Source of the DNA: Melanocharis versteri
Taxonomy: Eukaryota > Chordata > Aves > Passeriformes > Melanocharitidae
Length of the DNA: 64,000 nucleotides
NCBI GenBank assembly: GCA_013397845.1
Contig: VZTG01007868.1
Coordinates: 881,082-945,081 of the forward strand
Reading direction: 5' to 3'
Within the stretch, counting starts at the first letter, position 1; each line of letters opens with the position of its first letter. The position numbers and the translations under genes are program-made. The notes below the pieces were generated by a model. That model did not search any database and had not been told where the DNA came from. It worked only from the letters and a program-made list of their open reading frames with translations. Of the stretch, positions 46,934 to 60,700 are shown piece after piece.

Positions 46934-49900
46934 AGAAACAGACTGGGTTTAAATGAGAATTATGTGTATATGTATCTTCACTAAAAATGCACATTTCGCA
47001 GGGAAGGAACTGTTATAAAGTAAAGCAGGTAAAAAACCCCTTGTTTATGTAAATAAATCAGGTCACATTACACAGATCCAAAACAAAGGCAAGCCTGTTT
47101 CCCCAAGGTCCCTGACTGAGTGTGTGAGTGCAGATCTGTCAGAGTCACCTTTACCTCAGCACTGTGTCCAAGATGGCCTAAAACACCCGAGATTAATGTG
47201 AGCACTTAGTGGTTGCAATAATCCATATTTCACTATATATAAAAAACTGGCTTCCTCCTCAGCTAACACAGAGAGGCTTACAGAAGGAAAAGTACAGACA
47301 GATCCAGTTTAGCTCCGTTATTTTAAAAAATTATCTACAGGAGAGCAGCAGTCACCCATGTGCCACCTGAACAGCCCCTGGCCCACAGTGTCTTTGGAAT
47401 TAAGTTTAAGCTCAGGTTAAAACACAGCAGAATGAGAACTATGTAATGTACAGGCTGGAAACAAAAGAAAATGAGAATTGAAGTCAATTGAAGCATTCTT
47501 CCCATCCTAAACTACGACAGAGGCATTTTCCAGGAGGAGGAAAATGTGGCTTTCATTGGGATTGCTCTAAATGGCAGCCAAGGCACAGAACCCTGAAGCT
47601 CCCCCATTCCACCATTTCCTTTTCTTCACTTCCACTTTTAAGCCTTCCAACCCCGCAAAACAACTCCAGCCTTCTCACTCTCTGGGGACTGCAGCCCATC
47701 ACACAAAAATAAGCAGTTTTCTGCAGGCAGAGGGGTCCCAGGGGAGGGATATTCATGCTTCTCACAAAAGCTGACAAAACTTAAGTGTCAGGTAACAGTG
47801 GATAATTGTAGTACTTCATTTAACTGCTTCATCTACCCTAATAGCCTGCACAGAGCAAGTGCTGATGAAAGGGACTGCAGATTCCTGGGATGGAGAAGTT
47901 TCTTTCCTGCAATTACCTTTGGAGCTGCTCACCTGTGTGCTTGATGTCCCTTGTGCCTCCAGCTTCATGTGAAATGAACAGAAAACACTTTTGATTTTCC
48001 CTGCAAGCACCACTCCATGGAAGGGACTTTCCAGGATCTGTTTTCCAGAAAACACACTTTTTTCTCATTTCTTGCATTACCATTTCCATGGATATTTTAG
48101 TAATCAAGATCATACACAACAGAGGCTGTTCTTATTTTCTATGCACTCAACTTCTTACCTCTTTAAAATACCTGGAGTATTTCATTCCTACTCAGGTCTA
48201 TTTCATCTGCTGCCTAATTAAAATGTTACCACTCCAGCCTGAAAATCCAAGAGAAAGGTGCAAAGTTTGTGCAGAAGAAGGAAAATCAAGGGGTTATTTT
48301 TTCCCTTAGTGGCCCCAGTTTGGTGCTATTCCTGTATGAACTTGTGTTTGCAGCACACCTCGTGCTATTGTACACATAGCAAAATTGACATTTAGCACAA
48401 CTACTTCAGATTGGTGAAAGTCTAGCTAGAGCAGACTGCATGAAACAACTTGTAATTTTCAGACTGAAAACCAGCCTAAAACACAGTACAATGTGTGAAA
48501 AGGTGACAAATACATGAGTTTAAATAGATACAATATGAAGCTTGGAAAGAATTCTCAGGCTAAGGTAACACTATCACAAACTGTTATCAGCCACACTAAT
48601 TAACTTGTACAGGTTTTTCAACTATTTTTAAAATCCTTCTTTATGCCCAGGACAGTGTGTGCATTTTTAGCATGACAATGACAAAGGCACACTTGATAAA
48701 GCACTGTAAAAAAAAAAAACCCAAACAGTATTTTATTACTTTTCTCAGTGTAATTGTTAAATCCTTCTCATCCTCAACAACCCTCAGCTCTACCATTGCC
48801 CATTCCTGTGATGCTCCTCAAGCACTCAAGCTTTAAGTGTATTGGTTATTTTGGAGCAGGAAACAAGGTTTTAAAATAAAATAAAAAGAGTTTTTGCTCT
48901 AACACAGTGCCAAGACAAAATTACAGGAGGCAAGGAAAGGCTGCTCCGTATTTTCCAGTTTAAGTCGTGCCACAGCTGGGACATGCAGAGAAAGATGTGT
49001 GGTACCTGCAGGGAGACTAGGGGCACCCCAAAAACCCCAAGCCTGGCCAGGCTCTGACCCCACAGGTCCCACCAAGGCCTGGAGCTGGGAGAAGGCTTTT
49101 TGGGGTGACCTTCGGGGGGCTCAGGAGGACAGGAGGATGGGGAAGGTAAATGCAAATGCTCCCATTAGTGCAGTTCTGAGTCACCTCCACCCCCACAATT
49201 AAAGAAGAAAGGGCAGAAAGTTCAAAATCCAACTGCAAAGAGCATCTTAAAACTGCCCACGGGTCTCAGAATCCTTGTAGCCAGCATTTCACTCCAGAGA
49301 TGGGAACGTTTTGCGCAGGCAACCCTCCCCCATGCACTTTTTAGGCTGTTGCTTTTGGCTGAGGCTGCTGCTACAACAGGAAATAAAAATTATATTACTC
49401 AGGAAGGAAGCTAATGAGTTTCCCCTCCCCCCAACGCCATTAGACACTTCCTGAATAAAGGAGAAGCACATTAATATAAAGAACGGCCCTACGTGAGCAA
49501 CCAGGGGCTGAACAGCTCCGGGATTAAAGCTGAATTCCATCTCTGGATGGACCAGGAATACCAGGTCAGCTGCCCTGAGGCACCACCTCACTGCCTGTGC
49601 CTCCTCCATTCTGTGCTTAAATCATCCAGAATTAGCCACGATTTCATCACTTCCTCTGGGAGAACACGCCAGGAGATAAAACAGCTCCTTGTAAGGAGTG
49701 TTTTCCATGTGCTTGCCCTGCTCATTTTGCTTCATTGTTCTGAATTTAAGAGGCTGCTTCATAAAACCCCAAATCTGGGCTTTTATTCTTCGGTTTGTTT
49801 TGGGAGTGCTTTCGGCTGCGGGATTTCCCAATCTAGGAAATATCCAGAGCCCGAAAAATAAACAAAATACCCAACGCCAAATTCATGGAAGCTTAGTGAC

Positions 49901-52900
49901 TGACCCTGCTGTGTTATTAACATTCAGCGCTATTTTAAAAATGCAGTAGCTTTTTCAGTGCTCAGGATGTAAGTATTTTTGTGTCAATATTAAGATTTGT
50001 GTCAAAGGCATCAAGTTTCCCATGTTGTTCATCTGTATTAGGTACTTTGGACTGTAGTTACCTCAATTCATTCTTGGTATGTTGGATTTTTTAAAAATCA
50101 AGTTACAGTAAGTAATTTAAGGGGCAACTCTGCAAAAATGTAAGCAAGGACCATCTGAAGGTAAAAAAAAATACAGAGGAGTGAAGTTTTGCCCCATTTT
50201 CAATCTTCACAGGAGCAAACCTTCCCAGCAAAGGAACACCGGACACACAAAATAAGTGAGTTTAGAGCTATTCAGCACAAGCTGGGCTTTTCTGACCACC
50301 CCAGCATGATCAACAGTGACAGCTGCAGCACCTGGAAAATCTACTTCTTTGCTTTGGCTTATTCTGTTCTCACTTCCTTTTCTTTTCTGTCCAATAAATA
50401 TCTTGTTTTCTTGCCTTCTTTAGGCTCCTCCCAATTCCTCGATCCACCGGTCCTTTTTACATCTTCTGATTTACTTTATTGCTAAGGCTGGGAGCGTGGA
50501 AAAACACATTTTTGAGTTTAACTCTTACTGGCAAAAACCAATGAGGAATGAAAGTGTCCCTCCTGGTATCCTGTCTCTGCCACAGGCACAGTCCTCATCC
50601 TAAAAGATAAAATTCATGAGAACGGAGGGATTCCCTGCCACAATTTCTCCAGCTTCTGTATTCTGTAACGCCTTCTGTATCTAAACCACAGCTCAGAATT
50701 ATTTTATGTGCCAATCAGAGGGTTTTAATTTCAGACAAGACCTAAAGGTGTAGAAAACAAAGTAACTAAAAGCGTAACTGGCAAAATTTTACCTTTACAC
50801 ATCCTCTCCCTACTGTTGCAATACATGTGTTGTTTTATTGTGCTTATATGATAAACCAGGACCATTTCATCATCACGCTGAGACATTTCAGAGTGTGTCT
50901 CATGCTGGAGCTTTGCCTTCCACCAGGAGCTGAGGCACTCGGATTTTTGTGTTCTGAGGAAATCGAGATGCATCAAGAAGCCACTGTGACACGGGGTGTG
51001 TGGAGCCTCAGGATTTAATTACAGGATCTTGTTTTTCAAAGAGAAACCACACGAGTCCCCACACCACATTCAGAAGCAACAGGAATAGTGTGATTTAACG
51101 CATGTGGATCAAATTCCTTTGCTTCTCACTGCGGACAAACACCGCATTAGGGACACTCATGTACAACACCTAAAGGGCAAAAAAATGGGGGAAGAAAAAA
51201 GAAAATAACCCAAAATATTTCTTTCCAATTTGTTAACCCATTTAAGAAACACAGCTATTATTTCCAGCCAGACCTAGCAGCATTTGGCCATGGTTCTGAA
51301 CATACCTACAGAGTGCTGTGAACAACAAAACAAGTTTAAATTATTGAAGAGGAATTCTCCAGGAAGCAGGAGGATGAGCTGGACAGAGGCCAGCACCACC
51401 AGCCAGGTTTTGTCATGGGGACCCTACCTAAGCTGGAGCCCTGCACACCACAAACTCACACCACAAAAACAATACATCACTCCCAGCAAACTGAAAAGTA
51501 CACATGTGCACAAAACCTTCCCCATCTCTTCCTCCCTGAAACTAAATGTTAGTGAAGGGTTAAATTTCAGCTCGTGTTAATTGCACAGAAAGGGAGGATA
51601 ACTCTGCCAGGAATTAATGCTAAATAGACCGAAGTTCTCCCCAAAAATAAGAGATTGGGTTTATTTTACTGTTTACCACATTCAAAACATTACATACTCT
51701 AAATCTGTGCTCAAATACATCTGTTTGAGCGTGTTTTTTCAGACTCCTCACAGAGCCTGTCATTAATCACCTGCCAAACATGCAACAGTTCCCAGCTTCT
51801 CCCAGCACAGCCCCTCTGCATCTGTGGCCCCTGATACCAGCACACTGTCCCAAAACCAGGACAAACTGTGAACTCACAGAATGTTTACCCACAATTTTTC
51901 TTATCAGTTGCAGCTAAGCAAGAACAAAATCTAACCTTCACACAACCCCCCAAATTGTGGCCCTAACAACCACCTTTTCCTTCATTTAGAAGGCAATGAC
52001 CATTACATTTAGAAATAAAGGCCCTAAACCATTCAATTTCTCTGTTTTCATTTATTTGGGTTTTTTTTCCTGATAACATGTTGCAAAGACCACAAAAGGG
52101 ACTAAAGATCACCCTGGGATAAAAAAGGGTTTTTAAGCAGCACACGAATTTTTAAACTTTAACATTCCCCTGGGCACAGCCCTTTATCTGGCCCGCAGGT
52201 GATGCACTGAGCCTGCAGCCCCAGCCCAAAACACAAACTCTGCACCCCTAGATACAGACAAAATGCGAGTATTCTAAAAGGTGAGGACAAAGACAACAAG
52301 AAAACTTTATTCTAGGGGGTTTTTCCCTCCCTGGAAAGAAAGGAGTTCCAAATAATGAAGCAATAATTACTCTCACACCCTTATATTATTATTCATTTCA
52401 CATGCCCTGTTGTGCTTTTTGTTCAGAAAATTGCTCCAGTAGGCTGAAAAAAAAAAAAATCGGAAAATCAGAACTGCTTCGAATCCATTTGTAATTCAGT
52501 AAGGCTTTTCATTTTTGGCCTATTATACTGACACTGTCATTAAATATCCATATGAAGAGCAAGTTTCCTTTCACCTGGAGATCCCCAAAGTGCTGGGCAC
52601 AGAAATCTGTTTATCTTGATAGTATTCAACGTCTTTGAAATTAAGATACGAATATTCAAAGAATGCCTCCCACACCAAGCCTAAAGATAGACATTTTTCA
52701 TTCCCATTGTATATTCTGAACTCCAGAGCTGGCAGTTTCGGAGTTCGGAATTTCTGAGCACACCGATTTTGCTTCAGAAAAGGGAAAACACTGAACAATG
52801 ATTTCATCACAGCTCAGAAAATATTTTAACCCTTATTTAAAATGAGGTTCATTTTGTCCTCATACTTTTCCTCAGGGAGAGGCCCACCTGGTCTGCACCA

Positions 52901-54209
52901 CTTAGATTTATAAGGCATAAGCACAGCAGTTATGTAGCACTAAATCAGTTTCAGAGCCACACCATACAGCAAAGACCTTCTGAACTGAATTTCCACAAGT
53001 TAAGATGTCTCAGTTCTGACAAACTGAGTCAAGTTGTGCTTCACTGCTGCAGTTAAGACTTTAACTAACACCACTGAAACAGAAATATTAATATTTACAG
53101 CTATTACAGGTGTTGCACAGGGTCGTTTTGAAGCTAAATCCAACACCTTGAGGCACTGGTACTTAATAGTAATGACTTTTTCAGCTTTATAGCAATGACT
53201 ATCCAAAATTTAAATAGTTAAATAAATAAGAAAAGGGGGGGAAAGCTATCACCAAAGTAAAACTTAAGCCTTTCCTAACATATATTTTCAAAAAGAGCAA
53301 ATGAAGCTTCCCTGAAAAGTCACCTTGTTATTTAATGGTTCCTAACAGCTACAACCTTGCACATCCATTATGTATTTAAATAAATAGCACTTTCTTTGGT
53401 GTAGTAATAACAATGAGGAATATCTTAATAGAAATCAGCAGTCTGTACTTGGTGGGGGGGGAAAACCTCCAGACCAAGCAGGATATAACTTCTCTGGGGA
53501 CTGAGGAGACCTTGTGTGTAAACTGTCAACTCCTTCCTCTTCCCTCAGCAGCAGGAAAGGAAACATTAAGGGTGGGACATCACTTGCTTCTCTTACAAAG
53601 AAATGCCAGGGATCACAGATACCACAGAAAAAATACCTGTATCATGAACAGGAATGATTCATTTTATTCAGCAGGGAGAAAAACAAAAGCCCTGTAATTA
53701 CAGTATTGCTAGCTAACACTGGAGGAGAGAGGTGGGGTAAATATAAAATTTATATTTAAATATAAATATAAATAAATATATGGACTCTTTTTACTGCCTG
53801 GTAGCAAAAGGGGAAATAAACCCCTAGGATAAAGTCCTTTTTAAGAAATGGAACAAGCTGAATCGTTGAAACCTTCCCAGAATTTAAGGGAAGAGAGTGC
53901 ACTTACAGCCATCTACAGTGCTTACATCTGTCCCAGCTAAATCTCACTTAATGAGATTTACGTCAATTTCATTCAAAATTAAGTTATGTTGGAAGAAGAA
54001 CTTCTTACTCCAAAATTGTTTAATTTATGACTTACAAGCAGGTACTGAGGTCAGACAAAACTGAGGGCAGAGAACATCTGATCCTTTTTACTGCAGCGAG
54101 CGACTGAAATTAAGAGTTTGGAGGAATTATTTTAGAAAGGTCCAAGGAACAGCTCGAAACTGTCTTAAGAGAAACCCTCGGTTCATCTCTGGGTGCAAGC
54201 TTTTCCTTT

Positions 54210-54214
54210 ATTTT
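54210..54214. repeat. Target-site duplication, left copy (ATTTT)
   Basis: Five bases immediately before the LTR, identical to the five after it. Five base pairs is the duplication length usual for ERVL-type integration. Confidence 0.85.
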
Positions 54215-54769
54215 TGTCCTAGGTTAAAAATAGGTTTATTCTATCACCACCTCCACAGCCGTTCAAACAGCTGGGGCACTGTTTGTTATCTCCTGCTATC
54301 CAGGGCCCATTATCTCTGCTAATGGGCCATTAAGAACCCACCACATGACTCATGAGTCATCTCATCCCATTGTAAGAGGCTCCACCCAGGGGGGAGGAGC
54401 CAAGCATTCCCACCTGGATATAAGCTAGGCTCTGGGACTGTGCAGCAGCTCTGGCCCACTGGATCTCCAGAGGACAAGAGCCTTCACTGGACCATCAGGA
54501 CCTTTCTTTCTACCCGATCAGTGCTTCACAGAACCATTTCATCTGGACTGCTCCCACCACCCTGAACAGGGTGTCAGGTTGTATTCTGACTCTGTCAGTG
54601 GGTACCGTTGTTGTTTATATTAATAAAGAACTGTTATTCTTTTTCTTTTTTCTCAAAAAGCTCCTTAATTTCAGAATTATATTAATTTGGAGGGAAGGGG
54701 GGTGCATTTCCTCTTCCAAGGGAGGCTCCTGCCTTCCTTAGCAGACTCCTGTCTTTTCAAACCAAGACA
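54215..54769 (+). mobile_element. Solo LTR of an endogenous retrovirus, passerine ERVL-like, with 5-bp target duplication
   Basis: The 555-bp element begins TGTCCTAGGTT and ends AAACCAAGACA, giving imperfect inverted ends bounded by TG and CA. The flanking pentamers are identical: ATTTT at 54210-54214 and 54770-54774. Inside are a TATA-like box (54419-54424) and AATAAA (54622-54627) followed by a T-rich stretch, in the U3-R-U5 order. Wording such as catctggactgctcccacca and ggctcctgccttccttagca is familiar to me from songbird ERVL LTRs. No internal retroviral coding sequence is adjacent, so it is a solo LTR left by recombination. Confidence 0.9.
54419..54424 (+). promoter_or_regulatory. TATA-like box of the solo LTR
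   Basis: TATAAG in the context ggatataagctagg, about 205 bp into the LTR and about 200 bp before its AATAAA. This fits the U3 promoter position. Activity is unknown. Confidence 0.6.
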
Positions 54770-54774
54770 ATTTT
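54770..54774. repeat. Target-site duplication, right copy (ATTTT)
   Basis: Five bases immediately after the LTR, identical to 54210-54214. Confidence 0.85.
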
Positions 54775-57700
54775 TCACAAATGTTAACCAGCCTGTGACA
54801 GACCCCACAGGCCCCAGCAACAGCTCCTGCCAGGAGTGGTTTCATACACGTTTCAGAGATTCCCCCTCACAACGGGGTCTCCAGAAGAGCCTTAGAGAAG
54901 GTATTTGTTTCAAACATTTGCTTGAAGACTGTGTTGGTGGGAGGAAGGAAAGGGCAGTGGCACGACCCTTTGCACCAGGAAAAGCCCCTGCAGCTGGACC
55001 CCTGGCCCCCGTGGCCGTGCCCAGGTGTGAGCACTGCTGGCCCTGAGGGGCTCTCTGCAAAATCCACGAGCGCACGAGGGTCTTGGTCAGCATTAAGAGA
55101 TGCCACGCCTCCCACTGAGGCATCTCCAGTTTTTTTTTTTTTTTTGCTGTTCCAGAAACTTGGAAGTAGCCTCATTTGAGGGGATTAAAGGATAAACTTC
55201 AAGGATTATGATGAAAAGATAGAAAGACAAGGCAGGGCTTCACCCACACTTGGCTCTGGTTGATCACCACAACCAGGAGAAGGCACCACTTCTCTTCTTC
55301 TGGGGGAAGCAGCTGAAGTCACATTTAATTTTTACTGCTGCCACCGTAAAACAGCTTTTTGTGATGCCCCAATGGAATTATGTGTATTTCAGTCTGTGCA
55401 TTGTGTATTAACTCGTCTCAGTTGGCAAGATCTTGTATTAATTTTGCTCAATATTCAATTTACAATAAACACACTTTCAAAGGAATTAAGTGCTGTACAT
55501 GACTCTTGCTAGTTTCAAAAGGTATTTCCAATTAAATACATGGTAACACCTTAAAAAAAAGAAAAAAGGTAAATTCTACATGAAGAGCTGTCATCTGATG
55601 CAGAAGAGTAAAATTGTGGCCAATGTTAGTAAAATAAACAGTCCTTAAAGAGCTTCCTTGGATAATGGGCATAATCCAAGCCTGAGAGTTTTGAAAAGAG
55701 ATGGTTCTTCACCACACTTGGAACAGAAATATATCAAATTGATATATTTATTGGCCTCACAAAGACATTCCAGGGCTGGTTGTGCAGCTCAGAAGTCTGT
55801 GAAGCTAAGCTCAAAAACAGAGTGAGGCTCTTTTTTGGATAAAGATTATTTTTCATTTTGCTTCCTAAAGATTCTCTTATTTCAATATTTCTTTTTCGAA
55901 GGAATTCAGTGAAACTCCACTCACTTCAAACTTTGAAGACACCAAGATGACCAGGGCTCAAAACTTATAAAATTAAAGACTAAACAATCCATTTTTAAGA
56001 AGAATCCTACTGAGCCAAGTTCCAATTCAATGGTATGATGTGTTCTGAAGATCTAAACACAGAGGAAAGAAACCAGCAGGTAAATAAAAATATTTTTTCT
56101 GGTAAGTATTGTGAAGGTATGAAGTTTATACAGGCTTGAAAATAACATGAAATAGTAAGTTCTTCTTCAATTCCAAAGAGAGGAAGGCAAAAAGAACTCC
56201 CTGGAAATGTAAAACACAAAGCAAAGTATAAACATGCCCATTATTATTAAATTATCAATTTTTCTTCATAATTAATTTTAGTGTTTGAAGTCTTTAACTG
56301 AACAGGTATGAACACGAAGTTACACAAAGCAAGTCCTAAAAACAAAATTATAAAACATTACATTATTTTTAGATTATTTTTAAAAGTGAGCTTTTAATTA
56401 CCAGCTACTATTTGGATTTCTCAAAGGCTGCAAAACTATTTGAGAGCACATGAATCCCTGTAAATAACTGAAGTCAGAGTCTCATCTGATGCTGAAACAT
56501 TATCACATTCTGCCAAGGTGCTGTGCTAATGGCTGTGTGGGAAAAGTACAAAAATCAATGAAAATCTATTAAATCTAAAAGGTGCTCTTTTTTTTCATTT
56601 GAAGAAGCAATATTAAAAGCATGTCTGCAATTCACACCCTCCATGATCAGATTAAAAAAAGAAAAGAAACTGAAATCTTACAACCCTTGACAACATCTGA
56701 AGAACCTTCATAATGGGAAGGGATACACCCCCCAAAAATTGGATTTTACACAAGAAAACTTGCACAGTGACAGTCTGCAGAGTCATAGGTGGTGAACACC
56801 TTCTGCAGCTGTAGAAATCATGGATTTGTAACGAAACTAAAGCAGGTGGAAATATTCTTCTGAAATATGGCAAATCAGTTCTCCACCTCTGAACTGATTA
56901 GAAAATTAGCATCCTCCTCTCATCAAATGAGGTCACTTGCATCATTATATTTAATTTGTTTTACAGCTATATAAGAAAAAACTTAATGTCATTGTATTAT
57001 ATATGGGAACCTCATTAACAACAATAGGAACTTCGCATCCATGGGGATAAATAAATCCATGCAGCCACGAGGATTTGGGAGAACTCATTGTGGGACCTTA
57101 TGTTTTTGCAATACGTGTGTGTGCACAGGATACGACAACAATTTACAGTAGATTAGCAAAGATTAAAAAAAATTAGAAGGCCAGAGATTACAAATAAGTC
57201 TGGATCATTGGGATATCTGAAATTAAAAGCCCAAGCTCACAGTGCTTTAAGGCGCTCACAGCACTCAAAATACCTTGATCTTTACTGTTGCATTGGAAAG
57301 ATTGATTAGAGGAGCACAGAACTGGAAAAAGAAAGATTATCCATTTGTTTCCATGCTGAACAATGATCAGTGTAAAACAATTGCCAATATTTAGCCAATT
57401 CCCCTTAGGATTGGGCCCTTCCAATCTATTTCTCTGCTGCAGCCAGGTTACATGGAGGCCACAAGACAGCAATTTTTGGTATTCTGGCATTGTTTAATTA
57501 ACCAGAACCAAAGACTGACCTAACCACTGCTGAATAAAACAGCTTCTGCCCATCACTTCTAGCCTAAAAAAAATACAAAAGAAGGTTGTCATGGAAACCA
57601 GTCTATCCCAAAGGTATACTGCATTTTTCTAGATCCAAATTATACCAGTATCCAAATTTCCCTTATTAGCAGAGACAAAATCTTTGTCACATCACAATGA

Positions 57701-60700
57701 GCATGGGCTCCATTCAGCACAACTAAATCCAGCCTAATTTTTAAAACAAATTACTAAGTAATGGTAAGAAGTATATATAAACTATGAGTTTGCTAATATG
57801 CAAAGGTGTAAAATCTCTGGGCAAATATGACAATGAGCGGCAAATCACACAAGAAGACCAAAAACACCAAGTAACTGAAAATCAAAACCCGAAAATCACG
57901 AAGTGTCAAAAAATTGAGAAGGATCTGAGTGCTGACATCATCCTTTGGCTAATTTGCTAGGACTTTCAAATGTACACATTACCCTGACTCATGTCTGGAT
58001 CTTAATGCTTATATTTATTCCATTTACTTGCCACACCAAGGTCAAAATCTTTACATAAGAGAAAACAAAACCTGGAGAGTGTCCAGTATGTTTGGCCCAA
58101 ACACTGCTGAAGATTAATTCAAAATGGCAAAAATCTTTCTCAAATCCTGCAGTTTTAAACCAAAATTAAAGCTTTTTCTTTGCACTTTAGGAGGCACTGT
58201 GAAACGTTGTGATAGAAACTGCCTGGATCCAGGTCAGCTGTGGATCAGCAGGAAACCAGGCTGATGGAAAGGAACAGCAGCCTGACTCCAAGCAGATAAA
58301 ATAGGAGCTGCTCAAGGGTTTTAACTACAGACTGTTTCAAGAACATTCCTGCAGCAATGAGTTTATAAAGAACCTGGTGAAAATGGGAAATGGAAGATGT
58401 CTCCTTGCTCGACTCCCAGCTCCAGCAGACACATCCTCAAGAAATATTCCTCTGAGGGACCAGGAACTGCAGCCTGCACAAAGCAGGAGTAGAGCTACAA
58501 AAAACTGCCAAACAACCAAAATAAGAAAAGAGGCACAAGAAGACTCTCAGGTCCCAGGTTCAGCTCTTTCCAGTGACCACGTTGGCTTACTGACTGCAGG
58601 ACACTCAAAAAGTACACTTGGACTTGGTCTACTACCTCTGCATGGCCCAATGTAAAAAGCTTCACAAAACCAGCCAAAATCCAAGAGGATTTGGTACAAC
58701 AGAACCTTCTTGCTGCTAGAGGAGCAGTGGTGATGGGACTGGGGAGCTGTTCAAGTCTCTAGTGGTGGTGGAGAAATACCAATCAATCATTGTGAAACAT
58801 ATGGGCAGACAAGCCTAAAATCTGACTGTTTGTTGTTTTTTTTTTCAAATTCAGCAGATAATAAGAATATATTTTAATGCAATTTATTCTGGTGACTCGT
58901 GCTGCATCTGGAACTGTTCACAAGGCTTTGAATCTCTGCTGAAAATGACGCAGAGAGGGAAATGGACCTGGTGTTCACAGCAGCTCTGTTCCCATGGCCA
59001 CACAGAACCCTTCCTGTCTCACGAAAATAAAGCTACTAGGGAGTACAACTGGGGAAAAAATCCAGGCTCCCTCCTAGGGCATTTTCTCTCTGCATTCCCA
59101 TGAGAGTTTAGGTGGCTTTGCTGCACTTACAGGTATTTTACCCAGAAACAAATAATCCAAAGGTGGTAACGAAGCTGCTGCTAATCTGGGGACTAATTTG
59201 GACCCCCATCTCAAACTTTAAATTGCTACACCTGGCTAGCAATCCAAGCCTGTGATTATTTCACGTGTATTCCTTTCAAAACCACATTGAAGTGGCCCAT
59301 GAGGCTGCCCATGGTTTTGGGAGACCTCTTCTGAACTTCACTTCTAAGGCCAGAAAAAAACACAGTTTGTGGAAGGGGCTCACAAGACACAGACACTCAG
59401 AACAATTTTTTTTTTTTTTACAATAACTGTAATTATCAAAATTAATAACCATAATGGTGGTTTTCTGCTCCACAATCTTCTCCTCTCTCTACAGACTTTC
59501 AAGAAACTTTCAAGTGATGTTGTAAATGCAATAGCAGACTTCTGAGGGCCTGGTTTAACTTTTGGGTTAAATAGCACTTTGGTTGCTCAGCGAGAACATG
59601 AACAGAAATGTCATTTTAAATAACTTAAAAGATGAAAACCTGACACTGTTCACTGTCAACAGCTGACTTTTGTGAAACTAATAAAAATTTTAAAGCGTAA
59701 GATACATCATGGCCAAATAACACAGATTCTATCCAAGTCTTGCTTTAAGTGCTTCAAAATTAGCAAAATAAAACTTCCATTTGTTTGTCATTTCACAAGA
59801 CTGTCATAGAGCAATTTGAAAGTGGAGAAAATTTTGCTTGAGATTTCTACTGAGTTTTATAAAGTCTATAAAGTTCATTCATGGGAATTTCCACCCTAAG
59901 ACTTGAGACACTGCAATTAACAAAACATAATGTATTTGTTTTCACTTATCATCCAAAGTGGATGTTCTTTAGGCCATATTTAAACAAACTACACCTTTTT
60001 CTAACCTCTGTCACAATCCTTCATAGGTTTCTAATTAATGGCTCCTAACATAACTTAAATAACCCACACTCTCAAGTTCTTGGAGTTATGGAAAACAAAG
60101 TTCCAACCTGGGACTTCCCAGTAGATATTAATCACTATAATCTTTCCTAAAAGGAGAAGATAGATAACCTTGCTTATTTTTTTTCTGAATTTCAGCATGC
60201 ACACTCTGAGGCACATGAAACCACTAATCACGTAGGGAAAATCCATTTCTTTATTCATACAAACAAGACTTGAACACAATCAGTGTGTGGGACTCGTTAC
60301 ATGGATTAGAACCTACAAACTGATGGAATTTGAGGTTCTACGTGCACATTACTGGCCTTGGAATAATGTGTGATTGGCGAATTCAGAGTCTATCAGTTTT
60401 ACATTGCTGCCAAACCAAAACCAGTGTCACTGTTTGCTCAACAATACTCAAAACTCTTGTCTTTGACAGCTCCACACCGAGCACTGCGATGGGACAGGGA
60501 ATGGAGAACTCTGACATTTCCCCACAAATCCAGCAGAAGCAGTGAATAAAAAAGCATTACAGTGAGAAAAAAAGCCAATTATTTGGAGCAAAGGAGTGTT
60601 GATGGCAATGAGATACACTGAGATACCTCTGACTCCATCTTTACTTTATTTAAACGGTTGGAACTTCTCAGCTCGTACTCATTTTTCTGCTTTCTGCGTT

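Noticed and set aside
54215..55046. Full endogenous retrovirus with internal genes next to the LTR
   Set aside because: No second LTR, primer-binding site or retroviral protein frame is seen. Identical target duplications directly flank the single LTR.
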